Of a stretch of DNA of 64,000 nt, positions 17,659 through 26,333 are shown in pieces (positions within the stretch are counted from its first letter, which is position 1; every line of letters starts with the position of its first letter). Source of the DNA: Bacillota bacterium (GTDB lineage Bacteria; Bacillota; Clostridia; Acetivibrionales; DTU013); the NCBI GenBank assembly GCA_023435745.1, contig JAEZMD010000017.1:62001-126000 (forward strand), read 5' to 3'. The notes under the pieces are model-generated. The model worked only from the letters and a program-made list of their open reading frames with translations. It had not been told where the DNA came from and made no database searches. A program made the translations under genes and the position numbers.

Positions 17659-18603
17659 ATGGTTCATAACACACTTGCTGAAATGAAGGGTATAATACCG
17701 GCACTAATAACTCCTTTTAATGAGGATGAGACACTGAATGAAGCTGGTCTGAGAAATTTGGTTGAAAACTTAGTAGGTCAGAAGGTATGTGGATTTTATT
17801 TAACAGGTAGTACAGGTGAAGGATTTCTCATGAACTCATCAGAAAGAAAGCAGGTAGTTGAAATAGTCATTGACCAGGTAAAGGGGTGTGTACCTGTAAT
17901 TGTGCATGTAGGAACTATTGATACCAAGACAGCCGAAGATTTGGCAAAACATGCGTACAATGCAGGAGCTGAAGCCATATCTTCTGTACCTCCATTTTAT
18001 TATAAGTTTAAATTTAATGAGATATATAATTATTATAAAGATTTATCACAGGTAACTCCGCTACCGTTAGTTGTGTATAATATACCTACAACTACAGGCG
18101 TTGATATGGACTCATCGGCAATCATAAAGCTTGCCGAAATTAAAAATATTCTTGGGGTTAAGTACACATCATATAATCACTATGATATGCAAAGGATAAA
18201 GGAGTTTGATAATGGAAGAATTACCGTTTTTTCAGGGGCTGACGAAATGTGTCTATCAGGACTGCTTATGGGAGCTGATTCTCTGATAGGTAGCTTTTAC
18301 AATTTAATTCCGGAATTATTCATAAAAATATACGAACAAACAAAAAAGTTTGCAGATATTGATTCTGCTAAAAATAATATGATAATAGCAAATAATATAA
18401 TTCGAGTTGTTCTAAAATATAGTGGCAATGCGGCACAGGTAGGCATCAAATCGGTAATTAAATGGATTGGAATGGATTGTGGTATTCCAAGAAGGCCTTT
18501 TGTCAGATTAACGGAATATGAAATGGAAAATATGAAGAACGATCTCCTTAAAATAAAAAAGTCTATGGATGTTAGAGGAGTACGACTTTTTGATGCATTA
18601 TAA
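17659..18603 (+). CDS. nanA: N-acetylneuraminate lyase (DapA/NanA superfamily)
   Basis: 314 aa with an AGAAGGGA site. TIM-barrel aldolase with GSTGEGFLMNSSERKQV (residues 48-64, substrate carboxylate loop), YNIPTTTGVDM (around 137-147, catalytic Tyr) and the Schiff-base Lys in LGVKYTSYN (around 167). The GSTGEGF and YNIPTTTG pattern favours sialic-acid lyase over dihydrodipicolinate synthase. It splits Neu5Ac into ManNAc and pyruvate, and ManNAc then goes to the AGE epimerase. Last gene of the operon; no clear terminator is seen in the 41 bases before the convergent MATE gene. Confidence 0.85.
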   Translation: MVHNTLAEMKGIIPALITPFNEDETLNEAGLRNLVENLVGQKVCGFYLTGSTGEGFLMNSSERKQVVEIVIDQVKGCVPVIVHVGTIDTKTAEDLAKHAYNAGAEAISSVPPFYYKFKFNEIYNYYKDLSQVTPLPLVVYNIPTTTGVDMDSSAIIKLAEIKNILGVKYTSYNHYDMQRIKEFDNGRITVFSGADEMCLSGLLMGADSLIGSFYNLIPELFIKIYEQTKKFADIDSAKNNMIIANNIIRVVLKYSGNAAQVGIKSVIKWIGMDCGIPRRPFVRLTEYEMENMKNDLLKIKKSMDVRGVRLFDAL

Positions 18604-18644
18604 TAAGAACCATATTGATACGAGATTCCAACCATTCGAAAATA

Positions 18645-19988
18645 CTAACAATAATGAGTAGATTTTTTAAGAGTTACTGCTAAAAATGCAAGACCGATTC
18701 CGAGAGTAATGGCATCGGCAATTGGTTGCGCCCAAATCAAGCCATTAAAACCAAGAAGTGACTGCATTGCAAATAACAGAGGGATATAGATTACACCCTG
18801 CCTTGCAACTGATAATATAAGAGATTCCTTTGCCCTCCCAAATGCCTGGATTCCAGTTGATGCAAGCATCTGAGGCCCTAAAATCAGAAATGAAAAAATG
18901 CTGATTCTAAATACGATTGTTCCTTGCGAGATTACATCTGGCAGTGGAGTGAAAAATGACACAAGTCCGTTTGCACCAAACCAAAAAACAACTGTTAATA
19001 CAACACCGACTCCAAAGGTCATCACCATACCGGTTTTGAAAATCTCTCGTACTCTTTTATAGTTTTTTGCACCGTAATTGAAACCTACAAGCGGTTGACA
19101 TCCTGCTGCAATACCCATAAAGATGAAAGTACCGATAAATATCAGCTTTGAGGAAATACCCATACCTGCTAAAACTGAGTCTCCGTATTCCTTTGCCTGA
19201 TTGTTAAGTACAATCATAGCGACACTTGAGAGCAGTTGGCTCATACAAGCCGGAATACCTATTAAGAAAATTTCTTTCCAAATTGATTTGTCGGTACTGA
19301 TAAATTTTGGCTTAATTTGAAGCATGGATCTTCCGGACAGATAAAACCAAATGTAATATCCCATTGCAGCAGCATTTCCCAGCACGGTAGCAATACCGGC
19401 GCCGAGAATGCCCATGTTAAAACCAAAAATAAATATTGGATCCAACACAATATTGACAACCGTTCCAATCATCATGCCGAGCATGGAAGGCATAGCAGCT
19501 CCTTCAGAGCGCAGTAACTGACCGCCGGCATAATTAAGCATAACGGGGATGGAGCCAAGTAACATTACAACAACATATTGGTAAGCATAAGGATAGACTT
19601 CTTCCGACGCACCAAGAGCGATAATCAGCGGTTTAACAAATATCAGTCCAACCACCGTAACCACCACCGCTAAAGAAGTACAGATGAGGATGCCGGTTGT
19701 AAGGGTGCGATTGGCATTTTCTTGATCCTTCTTACCGAGACAACGTGAAATATAGGATGCCGCACCGGTTGATACAATGGTTGCAATCGCCATCAAAAGC
19801 ATAAACACCGGTGTAGTAATACTGGCAGCGGCCAACTGATTTTTGTCATTAAGTTTTCCAATAAAAAAGGTATCTACCAGATTGTAAAATACCTGCACCA
19901 TCATACCGAAGACCACCGGTATGGATAGCTTTAAAATCGCTTTTGTGACGGGAGCTTTTCCCATCAGCTCTATTTGTTTATTCTCCAT
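18645..19988 (-). CDS. MATE-family multidrug/Na+ antiporter
   Basis: 447 aa with about 12 membrane spans in the two-fold repeat of MATE exporters, starting KAILKLSIPVVFGMMVQVFYNLVDTFF (family MatE signature), with the second half beginning IWKEIFLIGIPACMSQLLSS. It expels cationic drugs using Na+ or H+. It is three bases downstream of a marR gene and surely co-transcribed with it. No local evidence gives the substrate. Confidence 0.88.
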   Translation of the reverse strand: MENKQIELMGKAPVTKAILKLSIPVVFGMMVQVFYNLVDTFFIGKLNDKNQLAAASITTPVFMLLMAIATIVSTGAASYISRCLGKKDQENANRTLTTGILICTSLAVVVTVVGLIFVKPLIIALGASEEVYPYAYQYVVVMLLGSIPVMLNYAGGQLLRSEGAAMPSMLGMMIGTVVNIVLDPIFIFGFNMGILGAGIATVLGNAAAMGYYIWFYLSGRSMLQIKPKFISTDKSIWKEIFLIGIPACMSQLLSSVAMIVLNNQAKEYGDSVLAGMGISSKLIFIGTFIFMGIAAGCQPLVGFNYGAKNYKRVREIFKTGMVMTFGVGVVLTVVFWFGANGLVSFFTPLPDVISQGTIVFRISIFSFLILGPQMLASTGIQAFGRAKESLILSVARQGVIYIPLLFAMQSLLGFNGLIWAQPIADAITLGIGLAFLAVTLKKSTHYC

Positions 19989-19991
19989 TTT

Positions 19992-20417
19992 TTACTTAAT
20001 CTCCTTGTAAAGTTCTTCTGATACTACGAGTAGTCGATTGCAATATTCATCAAATTGATTCTGCTCATGTTCGGTTAAGCAAGACGATATTTTACGAAGC
20101 CACACATTGTAAATATCCGCAACCTCTGCGATACTTTCTTTTCCCGATTGTGTCAGGGTAAGAATGTACTTTCGACGATTATCCGAATTGATACTTCTAT
20201 CAACATATCCCTTTTTTTCAAGAGACGAGAGGGCATGTGCAACGGTGGTTTTTTCTAATTTCAATGCTTCGGCAACATCATCCTGCGATTCTCCGCAATG
20301 GCCTAATAGAAATGTGCAAATCATATGTTCCGTACCGGATATGCCAATATCTTTAATTTGACTGTGGCAAAACTCTTTGGCATAGCGAAGTAATAAATAT
20401 AAATTGTGAAATCTCAT
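19992..20417 (-). CDS. MarR-family repressor
   Basis: 141 aa, with AAAGGGGG in front of the ATG on the minus strand. Winged helix domain: DDVAEALKLEKTTVAHALSSLEKKGYVDRSINSDNRRKYILTLTQSG (around residues 53-100) includes the recognition helix and the D-x-R-x-x wing. It is likely to repress itself and the downstream MATE gene and to release DNA on binding a drug or phenolic ligand. The upstream region holds a three-copy operator at 20438-20494. Confidence 0.88.
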   Translation of the reverse strand: MRFHNLYLLLRYAKEFCHSQIKDIGISGTEHMICTFLLGHCGESQDDVAEALKLEKTTVAHALSSLEKKGYVDRSINSDNRRKYILTLTQSGKESIAEVADIYNVWLRKISSCLTEHEQNQFDEYCNRLLVVSEELYKEIK

Positions 20418-20437
20418 AGAAACCCCCTTTGCTACCG

Positions 20438-20494
20438 TATATTTTTCAACAGTTGAAAACTCAACAGTTGAAAAGCCAACTGTTGAAAAATATA
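20438..20494. promoter_or_regulatory. MarR operator array
   Basis: A perfect 18-bp inverted repeat (20438-20455 and 20477-20494, arm core TTTTTCAACAGTTG) flanks a third copy of CAACAGTTG at 20462-20470. Each unit is itself a CAAC-n-GTTG palindrome. It begins 21 bases upstream of the marR start codon, fitting autoregulation. Confidence 0.8.
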
Positions 20495-20609
20495 CTACTT
20501 TTTCGTCCTGAAGTCAATATTACATTAACTATTTTTGTTATTCCTTATAATGCATGTATCACATGACAAAAGCCGAGAATTAAGTGAGGCGAAAAGAATA
20601 TCACTATGA

Positions 20610-20615
20610 TATAAT
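20610..20615 (+). promoter_or_regulatory. -10 element upstream of the amidohydrolase-tsaEB-rimI operon
   Basis: TATAAT lies 42 bases before the start codon. No good -35 is recognisable at 17 bases, so the assignment is weak. Confidence 0.35.
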
Positions 20616-20656
20616 GACCTCATACACTACACGGCTCACAGATACGGGAGGATTAT

Positions 20657-21856
20657 ATGCTGGTGATAAAAAATGCGAGGCTGCTTACAATGGCGGGCAG
20701 GGGATATGAAAACGGATACATTGCGGCAGATAAGGGAAAAATCATTTCGTTGGGTGATGATAAAGAGGTACTGGCGCAGCTTGAACAGAGGATTGCTGCT
20801 GAAGCGACCGGTGCAGAGGTAATCGACGCAAAGGGCAATTATGTGTTGCCTGGCTTTGTGGATGCCCATTGTCATATTGGCATGTGTGAGGACTCGGTTG
20901 GCTTTGAAGGGGACGACGGGAATGAAATGACCGATCCTGTCACACCGCAGCTTAGGGCGATCGACGCTATTTACCATGCGGATCGGTCCTTTGTGGAGGC
21001 ATATGAAAGCGGGGTTACCACCGTGGTTACCGGACCCGGCAGCGCCAATGTGATCGGTGGGCAGTTTGCAGCGCTGAAAACCTACGGCCGCAGTGTGGAG
21101 GAGATGTTGATCAGAGAGCCGGTTGCCATGAAAGTTGCCTTTGGCGAAAACCCAAAGACAGTTTACCACGAGAAAAGGCAGTCGCCGATGACGAGAATGG
21201 CAACGGCTGCGATATTGAGAGAAAGCCTGATGAAGGCCAGAGAATATAAGCAAATGCAGGAAGATTATGAGCGGGACAGCGAAAATTTCGACAAGCCTGA
21301 TTATGATATGAAAATGGAAGCGCTGATAAAGGTTCTCAAGGGAGAGATTCCGGTGAAGGCTCACGCTCACAGAGCTGACGACATATTGACCGCACTTCGC
21401 ATCGCAAAGGAATTCGGTCTACGGATCACGATAGAGCATTGTACCGAAGGCCATCTAATCACGGATATTCTGCTTGAGGAAAAGGCGACGGTAATCACCG
21501 GGCCATTCCTGACGGATCGTTCAAAGATAGAGCTGAAGAACCAAAGTCCAAAAGCGCCCGGAATTATTTCCGGAGCAGGCATAAAGACGGCTATCATGAC
21601 CGACCATCCGTGCACGCCGGTTCAGTATCTGCCTCTTTGTGCGGCAGTTGCGGTGAAGGAAGGAATGGATGAGACTGAAGCGCTCAAGGCAATTACCATC
21701 AACGCTGCCGAGATAACAGGTATCGCAGACCGGGTCGGAAGCCTTGAAACAGGCAAGGATGCGGACATTATTATTTTGGACGGGCCGCCGCTGGAACTGA
21801 AATCTAAAGTACTATATACAATTATTAACGGGCAGGTGGTTAAGAGGGTATGCTGA
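20657..21856 (+). CDS. Amidohydrolase-family metal-dependent hydrolase
   Basis: 399 aa, GGGAGG upstream. Metal-binding DAHCHIG (residues 70-76), further His at VKAHAHRADD (about 237) and IEHCTEG (about 262), and Asp in MTDHPC (about 316) give the classic mononuclear/binuclear amidohydrolase set. C-terminal GSLETGKDADIIILDG is typical of imidazolonepropionase/prolidase-like members. It probably hydrolyses a cyclic amide or dipeptide in the cytoplasm; the substrate is unknown. Its stop overlaps the tsaE start, so it is the first gene of the tsaE-tsaB-rimI operon. Confidence 0.8.
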   Translation: MLVIKNARLLTMAGRGYENGYIAADKGKIISLGDDKEVLAQLEQRIAAEATGAEVIDAKGNYVLPGFVDAHCHIGMCEDSVGFEGDDGNEMTDPVTPQLRAIDAIYHADRSFVEAYESGVTTVVTGPGSANVIGGQFAALKTYGRSVEEMLIREPVAMKVAFGENPKTVYHEKRQSPMTRMATAAILRESLMKAREYKQMQEDYERDSENFDKPDYDMKMEALIKVLKGEIPVKAHAHRADDILTALRIAKEFGLRITIEHCTEGHLITDILLEEKATVITGPFLTDRSKIELKNQSPKAPGIISGAGIKTAIMTDHPCTPVQYLPLCAAVAVKEGMDETEALKAITINAAEITGIADRVGSLETGKDADIIILDGPPLELKSKVLYTIINGQVVKRVC

Positions 21857-22329
21857 AATTCCATGCAGGTTCAGTGGAAGAGACTGCCGAGCTGGCTCTG
21901 AAGCTGGGCAGGCTTCTCCGGAGAGGGGATAACATATGCCTGACGGGGGATCTTGGCACGGGAAAAACCGCATTTACCGGCGGGATAGCCAAAGCTCTGG
22001 ACATCGGCGGGTATATCACCAGCCCTACGTTTACCATAGTCAACGAATATAAGGGGAAGCTGCCGCTCTACCATTTTGACGTATACCGGATCGGCGATCC
22101 GGATGAAATATTTGAAACCGGTTATGAGGAATACATCAACGGCGACGGAATCACCGTTATCGAGTGGGCGGATTTGATAGAGGACATTCTGCCGCCTGAA
22201 CGGATCGATGTGACCCTGCGCAAGGATGATCCGGATAACCCGGACAGCAGGCAGATTACCATGCGGTTCCGCGGAGAGAAAACCGGCGGATATGAAAGGA
22301 GCCTGGCCCATGAGAGTACTGGCAATTGA
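21850..22329 (+). CDS. tsaE: tRNA t6A biosynthesis ATPase TsaE
   Basis: 159 aa. Walker A GDLGTGKTAF (around residues 34-43), switch SPTFTIVNEY (around 58-67) and YHFDVYRI are diagnostic for TsaE (YjeE). It partners TsaB and TsaD to add threonylcarbamoyl to A37 of ANN-decoding tRNAs. The start overlaps the amidohydrolase stop by seven bases. TsaB and RimI follow, the usual Firmicute order, while tsaD is 13 kb away. Confidence 0.93.
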   Translation: MLKFHAGSVEETAELALKLGRLLRRGDNICLTGDLGTGKTAFTGGIAKALDIGGYITSPTFTIVNEYKGKLPLYHFDVYRIGDPDEIFETGYEEYINGDGITVIEWADLIEDILPPERIDVTLRKDDPDNPDSRQITMRFRGEKTGGYERSLAHESTGN

Positions 22330-23083
22330 TACTTCCACTGCTATGGCGGGGATCGCGGTATCGGATAAAAACGGCCTGCTGGCGGAATATCTGCTCAGGG
22401 ATATGAAGACGCATTCCCAAAAGCTTGTTCCGATGCTGAATGAAGTGCTAAAAAGTCTGCGGATGACTGCTGCCGATATCGATGTTTTTGCGGCTGTAAC
22501 AGGACCCGGTTCGTTTACCGGACTTCGGATCGGCGTGACCACCATTAAGTCACTGGCCTATGCCGTACAAAAGCCAACAGTCGGAATACCATCATTGGAT
22601 GCGTTGGCAAATGTGGTCGCAGCTGAGGAGGATACCATTATGTGCCCCATGATGGATGCGAGGAACAATCAGGTATATACTGCATTATATAAGACTCAGA
22701 ACGGTTTAATGGTTAACCTTACAGGCTACATGGGCGTTCATGTTTCCGAACTGGTCAGGCAGATAGAGGAACAATACGGGGATTCACGCATTCTGTTTAC
22801 CGGCGACGGCGTCACTCTGCATAAGGATTTTCTCAAAATTGAATTGAAGGACCGCTGCATCTTTGCTCCGGATTTCATGCTGCAGCAGATGGCTGCATCT
22901 GCCGCACAGCTGGCGCTCTCCAAAGCATTGCGCGGTGAGACTGTGAGCAGTATGGAGCTTACGCCTTATTATCTGCGGCCTTCGCAGGCGGAAAGGGAAT
23001 ATGCCAGAAGGCATGGAGACGATGCTGCCTGCGGCGATATGACTGGCAGCAATACGGACGGAGGCGCCATAAAACGGGTATGA
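22310..23083 (+). CDS. tsaB: tRNA t6A biosynthesis dimerisation protein TsaB
   Basis: 257 aa. ATG at 22310 has AAGGAG eight bases before it and overlaps tsaE by 20 bases. MRVLAIDTSTAMAGIAV and TGPGSFTGLRIGVTTIKSLA (around residues 66-85) are the TsaB signatures of an ASKHA-fold protein lacking the TsaD metal site. It scaffolds TsaD and TsaE. Confidence 0.92.
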   Translation: MRVLAIDTSTAMAGIAVSDKNGLLAEYLLRDMKTHSQKLVPMLNEVLKSLRMTAADIDVFAAVTGPGSFTGLRIGVTTIKSLAYAVQKPTVGIPSLDALANVVAAEEDTIMCPMMDARNNQVYTALYKTQNGLMVNLTGYMGVHVSELVRQIEEQYGDSRILFTGDGVTLHKDFLKIELKDRCIFAPDFMLQQMAASAAQLALSKALRGETVSSMELTPYYLRPSQAEREYARRHGDDAACGDMTGSNTDGGAIKRV

Positions 23084-23526
23084 ACAATCTGAGGATAGTA
23101 AGAGCTTCAGCCGAACATATTGATGATCTTGTTGTTGTGGAAAACCTCAGCTTTAGGATCCCGTGGTCCAGGCAGTCTCTCATCGATGAGCTTGTAAATA
23201 ACAACATGGCAGTATACTACAGTGCTTTATCCGACAGAAAAGCTATCGGCTACGCCGGTATGTGGCAGGTTCTTGATGAGGGGCATATCACCAATATTGC
23301 TGTCCATCCGGAATTCAGGAAAAGCGGCGTTGGAAGCCTGCTATTGAACGAATTGCTGAAGGAGGCCAAGCTGCGCGGTATTAGGGCGTTGACTCTGGAG
23401 GTCAGAAAAAGTAATGAAGGCGCAAAGGCGCTTTACCGGAAATACGGTTTTGAAGAGGGGGGCTTCAGGAAGGCTTATTATGCCGATAACCATGAGGACG
23501 CCATTATCATGTGGAAAAGCATATGA
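23080..23526 (+). CDS. rimI: Ribosomal protein S18 alanine N-acetyltransferase (GNAT)
   Basis: 148 aa, start overlapping the tsaB stop (ATGA). GNAT fold with the acetyl-CoA loop RKSGVGSLL (around residues 79-87), LEVRKSNEGAKALYRKYGF typical of RimI, and a C-terminal YY-ADNHEDAIIMWK. It acetylates the N-terminus of S18 and possibly other proteins. Placement after tsaB is the conserved bacterial arrangement. Confidence 0.9.
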   Translation: MNNLRIVRASAEHIDDLVVVENLSFRIPWSRQSLIDELVNNNMAVYYSALSDRKAIGYAGMWQVLDEGHITNIAVHPEFRKSGVGSLLLNELLKEAKLRGIRALTLEVRKSNEGAKALYRKYGFEEGGFRKAYYADNHEDAIIMWKSI

Positions 23527-23562
23527 GGCGCTATTGTGTTATCTTACAGCTGCGGGCGGATT

Positions 23563-23940
23563 TTATGTGAGCCCGTCTATCTCAAGATGATCCCCTACCA
23601 GGGTACCTGAGGCGGACACAGAACCGACCGGCAGTTCAAGTACGCTTCTTGCTTTCCGGACTACTTTGGAAACCCTCCAGGGGCGGATGCCTTCTTCAAT
23701 ATATACAACCATATTGTTTGAATCAATAAAAATGGCATCAATTGGAAAGCGCATAAGGAACATATGGATGGAATTACATGGAGTGATCAGGAGGCCATGT
23801 CCCCGGGGCAGGTTTTTTTTCAGCTGCAGTCCCCTGAACCTGGTGAAAAAGGTCCGGGCGAAGCTGCATTGATCTGCGAGTATGTAATTGCGGGTAATAT
23901 TTTTTATCAGCAATGGTTTACCTCCGAAATCAGCCGTCAA
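23563..23940 (-). CDS. DUF192 family protein
   Basis: 125 aa, convergent with rimI. Family pattern: ARTFFTRFRGLQLKKNL, LITPCNSIHMFLMRFPIDAIFID and a C-terminal VLELPVGS, all as in DUF192 (small beta-barrel, function unknown). No signal peptide is present, unlike exported members. The gene is monocistronic. Confidence 0.8.
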   Translation of the reverse strand: MTADFGGKPLLIKNITRNYILADQCSFARTFFTRFRGLQLKKNLPRGHGLLITPCNSIHMFLMRFPIDAIFIDSNNMVVYIEEGIRPWRVSKVVRKARSVLELPVGSVSASGTLVGDHLEIDGLT

Positions 23941-23952
23941 CCGCGATCAAAT

Positions 23953-23994
23953 GGGGACGGCACCCGTTTCTGTTCTTTGGCAGAAACGTCCCCC
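23953..23994. repeat. REP-like palindrome
   Basis: GGGGACG opens and CGTCCCC closes a 41-base unit whose inner arms GTTTCTG and CAGAAAC pair across an eight-base loop. GGGGACGG...CGTCCCC units of this type are scattered repetitive extragenic elements in many Clostridia. Only one copy is in the window. It could also terminate the minus-strand or plus-strand neighbours, though no T-run follows. Confidence 0.55.
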
Positions 23995-24116
23995 TATATT
24001 GTACCAAATGAAATTAATTTTTCTACATACAAAAAATTAATTTTTATCAGTTCGTTATAAGACACGGAAGCGACTTTGTCGTATAATCATATATAAGGCA
24101 AGGTGGTGAGAACCGA

Positions 24117-24671
24117 TTGGAGCTGACCGACTATGAAGTGATTCAGAAATGTCTGGCAGGACAACAGGAATATTTTGAAGAGCTTGTAACAAGGTACAAA
24201 CGATTGATATTCAGTGTTGTTTATAATATGATAAATGACAAAGAGGAGGTCAGCGACATCTCCCAGGAGGTTTTTCTCAGGATCTACAAGGCTTTGGACC
24301 GTTACAATCCTGAATACAAATTCTCCACCTGGGCGGTAAGAATCGCGACAAACCTCTGTTTGGACATTCATCGAAAGAAAAAGGTCGATTCAACGCCAAT
24401 TGAGGAGATTGAGGATTTTTCTGACGGAATAGATACACCGGAATCAAGTTATATTCAGAAGGAGCGGTCAGAGAGGATACGCAAGGCGATTCAATCGCTC
24501 CCTGAAAAATACAGAACACCAATTATACTGTTTCATCAAAACGGTTTGTCCTATGAGGAGATGACGAAGATCCTGGGACAACCGATGACAATTATAAAAA
24601 ACAGATTGTACCGTGCAAGATTGTTGCTAAGAGAGGCACTGATGCCGGATAGAAAGGAGGAGGCACTATGA
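24117..24671 (+). CDS. ECF-type RNA polymerase sigma factor
   Basis: 184 aa starting at TTG, with AGGTGGTGA eight bases upstream. Region 2 (residues 20-90: FEELVTRYKRLIFSVVYNMI ... FSTWAVRIATNLCLD) and region 4 (about 125-175: LPEKYRTPIILFHQNGLSYEEM) with no region 3 are the ECF layout. It directs a regulon outside the housekeeping set. The next gene is its membrane anti-sigma factor, joined by ATGA overlap. Confidence 0.9.
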   Translation: MELTDYEVIQKCLAGQQEYFEELVTRYKRLIFSVVYNMINDKEEVSDISQEVFLRIYKALDRYNPEYKFSTWAVRIATNLCLDIHRKKKVDSTPIEEIEDFSDGIDTPESSYIQKERSERIRKAIQSLPEKYRTPIILFHQNGLSYEEMTKILGQPMTIIKNRLYRARLLLREALMPDRKEEAL

Positions 24672-25246
24672 ACTGTGAAAAATCAAGAGAATATATTATG
24701 AAATATTTTGACAGTGAGTTGGGTAAAGACGACGAGGAGCAGTTCAGACAGCACTTGAGGAGCTGCGGTGAATGCAGTTATGAATTCGGCTGTATGAAAG
24801 CCATCTTCACGACATTGGAAGAAAAGACAGAGATTGAGCCTCCGGTGAACTTCGAAAAGATGGTCATGGATAAAGTCACAGTGTTTGAGAAGGAACGCAA
24901 GGAAAAGAACGCGAGACAGATCGTATGGCTTTACAACGCAGCCGCGTTACTTTCCATTATTCTATTGCTTGTTTTTGTAGCGGATTTGAAGCAGGTAAGC
25001 TTGCTCAGTGCATTTGAGCAGATAGGTGAGTATTTCAATTCCTTCTCCAGCGCCACTTCTGCGGTGCTTGGCGTGGTGGGGGATCTCTTCGGACTGATTG
25101 GAAATGCGATACTGGTAGTATTCGACGTAGCAATCTCTATCATAAGATCATACTACTATGTTTTCCTGACGCTGATTGTCTTGCTGTTTGGGATTCAAAG
25201 ACTGCTCCATTATGTCGGCACATATGTCGGGAGGGAAGCTAAATGA
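24668..25246 (+). CDS. Membrane anti-sigma factor with zinc-finger (ZAS) domain
   Basis: 192 aa, AGGAGG upstream and start overlapping the sigma stop. The N-terminal cytoplasmic domain contains NCEKSREY...FRQHLRSCGECSYEF, a His-x3-Cys-x2-Cys ZAS motif (about residues 28-38) that binds the sigma factor. Three hydrophobic segments follow (about 94-113, 130-155, 163-180). It probably holds the sigma factor inactive until an envelope signal arrives. Confidence 0.87.
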   Translation: MNCEKSREYIMKYFDSELGKDDEEQFRQHLRSCGECSYEFGCMKAIFTTLEEKTEIEPPVNFEKMVMDKVTVFEKERKEKNARQIVWLYNAAALLSIILLLVFVADLKQVSLLSAFEQIGEYFNSFSSATSAVLGVVGDLFGLIGNAILVVFDVAISIIRSYYYVFLTLIVLLFGIQRLLHYVGTYVGREAK

Positions 25247-26169
25247 AAAAGGCGGCTGCTGTGCTGATCATCCTTGCGATCCTTGTGTTCTCTGTTGTTC
25301 CGGTTCTTGGAGAGGGCGTTTTCGTTATCTCCGGAAGTGGTGACAATATAAAAATTCTTGAAGATTCAAATATCGATAGTCCTGTAAATGGCAATGCAAT
25401 CGTTGTTTTAGGGGATATTACCGTCAATGACAGAGTCAACGGTCATGTGATTGCGGTTTTTGGTGAAGTTGCCGTCAATGCGGAGGTCTCCGGGCAGGTT
25501 GTCACGATATTTGGCAATACCAGCCTGAATGAGCAAGCAGTAGTTATGGGAGATGTAATTACGATCGGTTCGCTGCATAAAGCCGCCGGAGCATCCATAC
25601 TCGGGCAGGAGGTCAGGATACTCGGGGAATCCATGAATCTGAATATCGGAGCTCTTGCATATCTTCAATTAATTGTCATGATACTGTTTATGTTAGCGGC
25701 ACTGGTGGTGGGCCTGCTGGCTATGCTGATTTCCCGGACCGCGTATCAAAACATTTCAAGCAATCTTGACAAGAACATAGGAAGAAAAATGATCCTTGGT
25801 GTGTTGTCCTTTTTTGGGGCAAGTGCGCTGTTACTGCTGTTGATGGTAACCTTGATTGCTCCTGTGCTGTACATTGTAATTCTTATTATGTCTACTGTCA
25901 CGGCTGCTATGTTTTTCGGCAGGCTGATCCTCAAATCATTTAGTCAGAAAAACAGTATTTATGCGGAGTTTATTACCGGGCTTATTTCCATTATGCTAGT
26001 CAAGCTGCTTATTGTATTTTTGATACCAAGTGAAAACATATTGGTTGGGTTTGCACTGGTAGGAGTGTTGGATCTTATTATTAACTCGGTGGGACTGGGC
26101 ATTCATGTAGAGCAGCATTATATTAAGGTCAATCAAGGCAATCCGGATAAAAAGCACAAAACTGCTTAG
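25243..26169 (+). CDS. Bactofilin-like domain membrane protein
   Basis: 308 aa, ATGA overlap with the anti-sigma gene. A signal-like segment (residues 3-23) is followed by Gly/Val-rich short beta repeats (NGNAIVVLGDITVNDRVNG, NGHVIAVFGEVAVNAEVSG and so on, residues 45-125), which resemble a bactofilin/polymer-forming beta-helix. Four or so membrane spans fill residues 140-290. The tight coupling to sigma/anti-sigma suggests an envelope-stress sensor or effector. The function is not established. Confidence 0.75.
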   Translation: MKKAAAVLIILAILVFSVVPVLGEGVFVISGSGDNIKILEDSNIDSPVNGNAIVVLGDITVNDRVNGHVIAVFGEVAVNAEVSGQVVTIFGNTSLNEQAVVMGDVITIGSLHKAAGASILGQEVRILGESMNLNIGALAYLQLIVMILFMLAALVVGLLAMLISRTAYQNISSNLDKNIGRKMILGVLSFFGASALLLLLMVTLIAPVLYIVILIMSTVTAAMFFGRLILKSFSQKNSIYAEFITGLISIMLVKLLIVFLIPSENILVGFALVGVLDLIINSVGLGIHVEQHYIKVNQGNPDKKHKTA

Positions 26170-26198
26170 GGACGCAAAGCCTCTGAATAGTAAGAAAT

Positions 26199-26227
26199 AA
26201 AACCGGCTTTGAAAGAGCCGGTTTTTT
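26199..26227 (+). terminator. Terminator of the ECF operon
   Basis: AACCGGCT pairs with AGCCGGTT around 26201-26222 with a short loop and a T6 tract. It isolates the ECF operon from the Crh-uvrC unit. Confidence 0.85.
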
Positions 26228-26232
26228 GTGTC

Positions 26233-26261
26233 TGGTCAATGTAATTGCTATCTGTTATAAT
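26233..26261 (+). promoter_or_regulatory. Promoter of the HPr-like/uvrC unit
   Basis: TGGTCA (26233-26238), 17 bases, TATAAT (26256-26261). It lies right after the terminator and about 70 bases before the HPr-like start. Confidence 0.5.
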
Positions 26262-26333
26262 ATAGGAGTATTATTTTTGCTAGAAGAAACAGGTAATAAT
26301 CTGATGGCATACAGTAACAAACGGAGGTTTAGA

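Noticed and set aside
18604..18644. Terminator between nanA and the MATE gene
   Set aside because: No stem-loop with T-run could be found in the 41-base gap.
20636..21370. 244-aa antisense ORF over the amidohydrolase gene
   Set aside because: Overlaps a full-length gene with motifs; no ribosome binding site or recognisable domain; typical shadow of a GC-rich gene.
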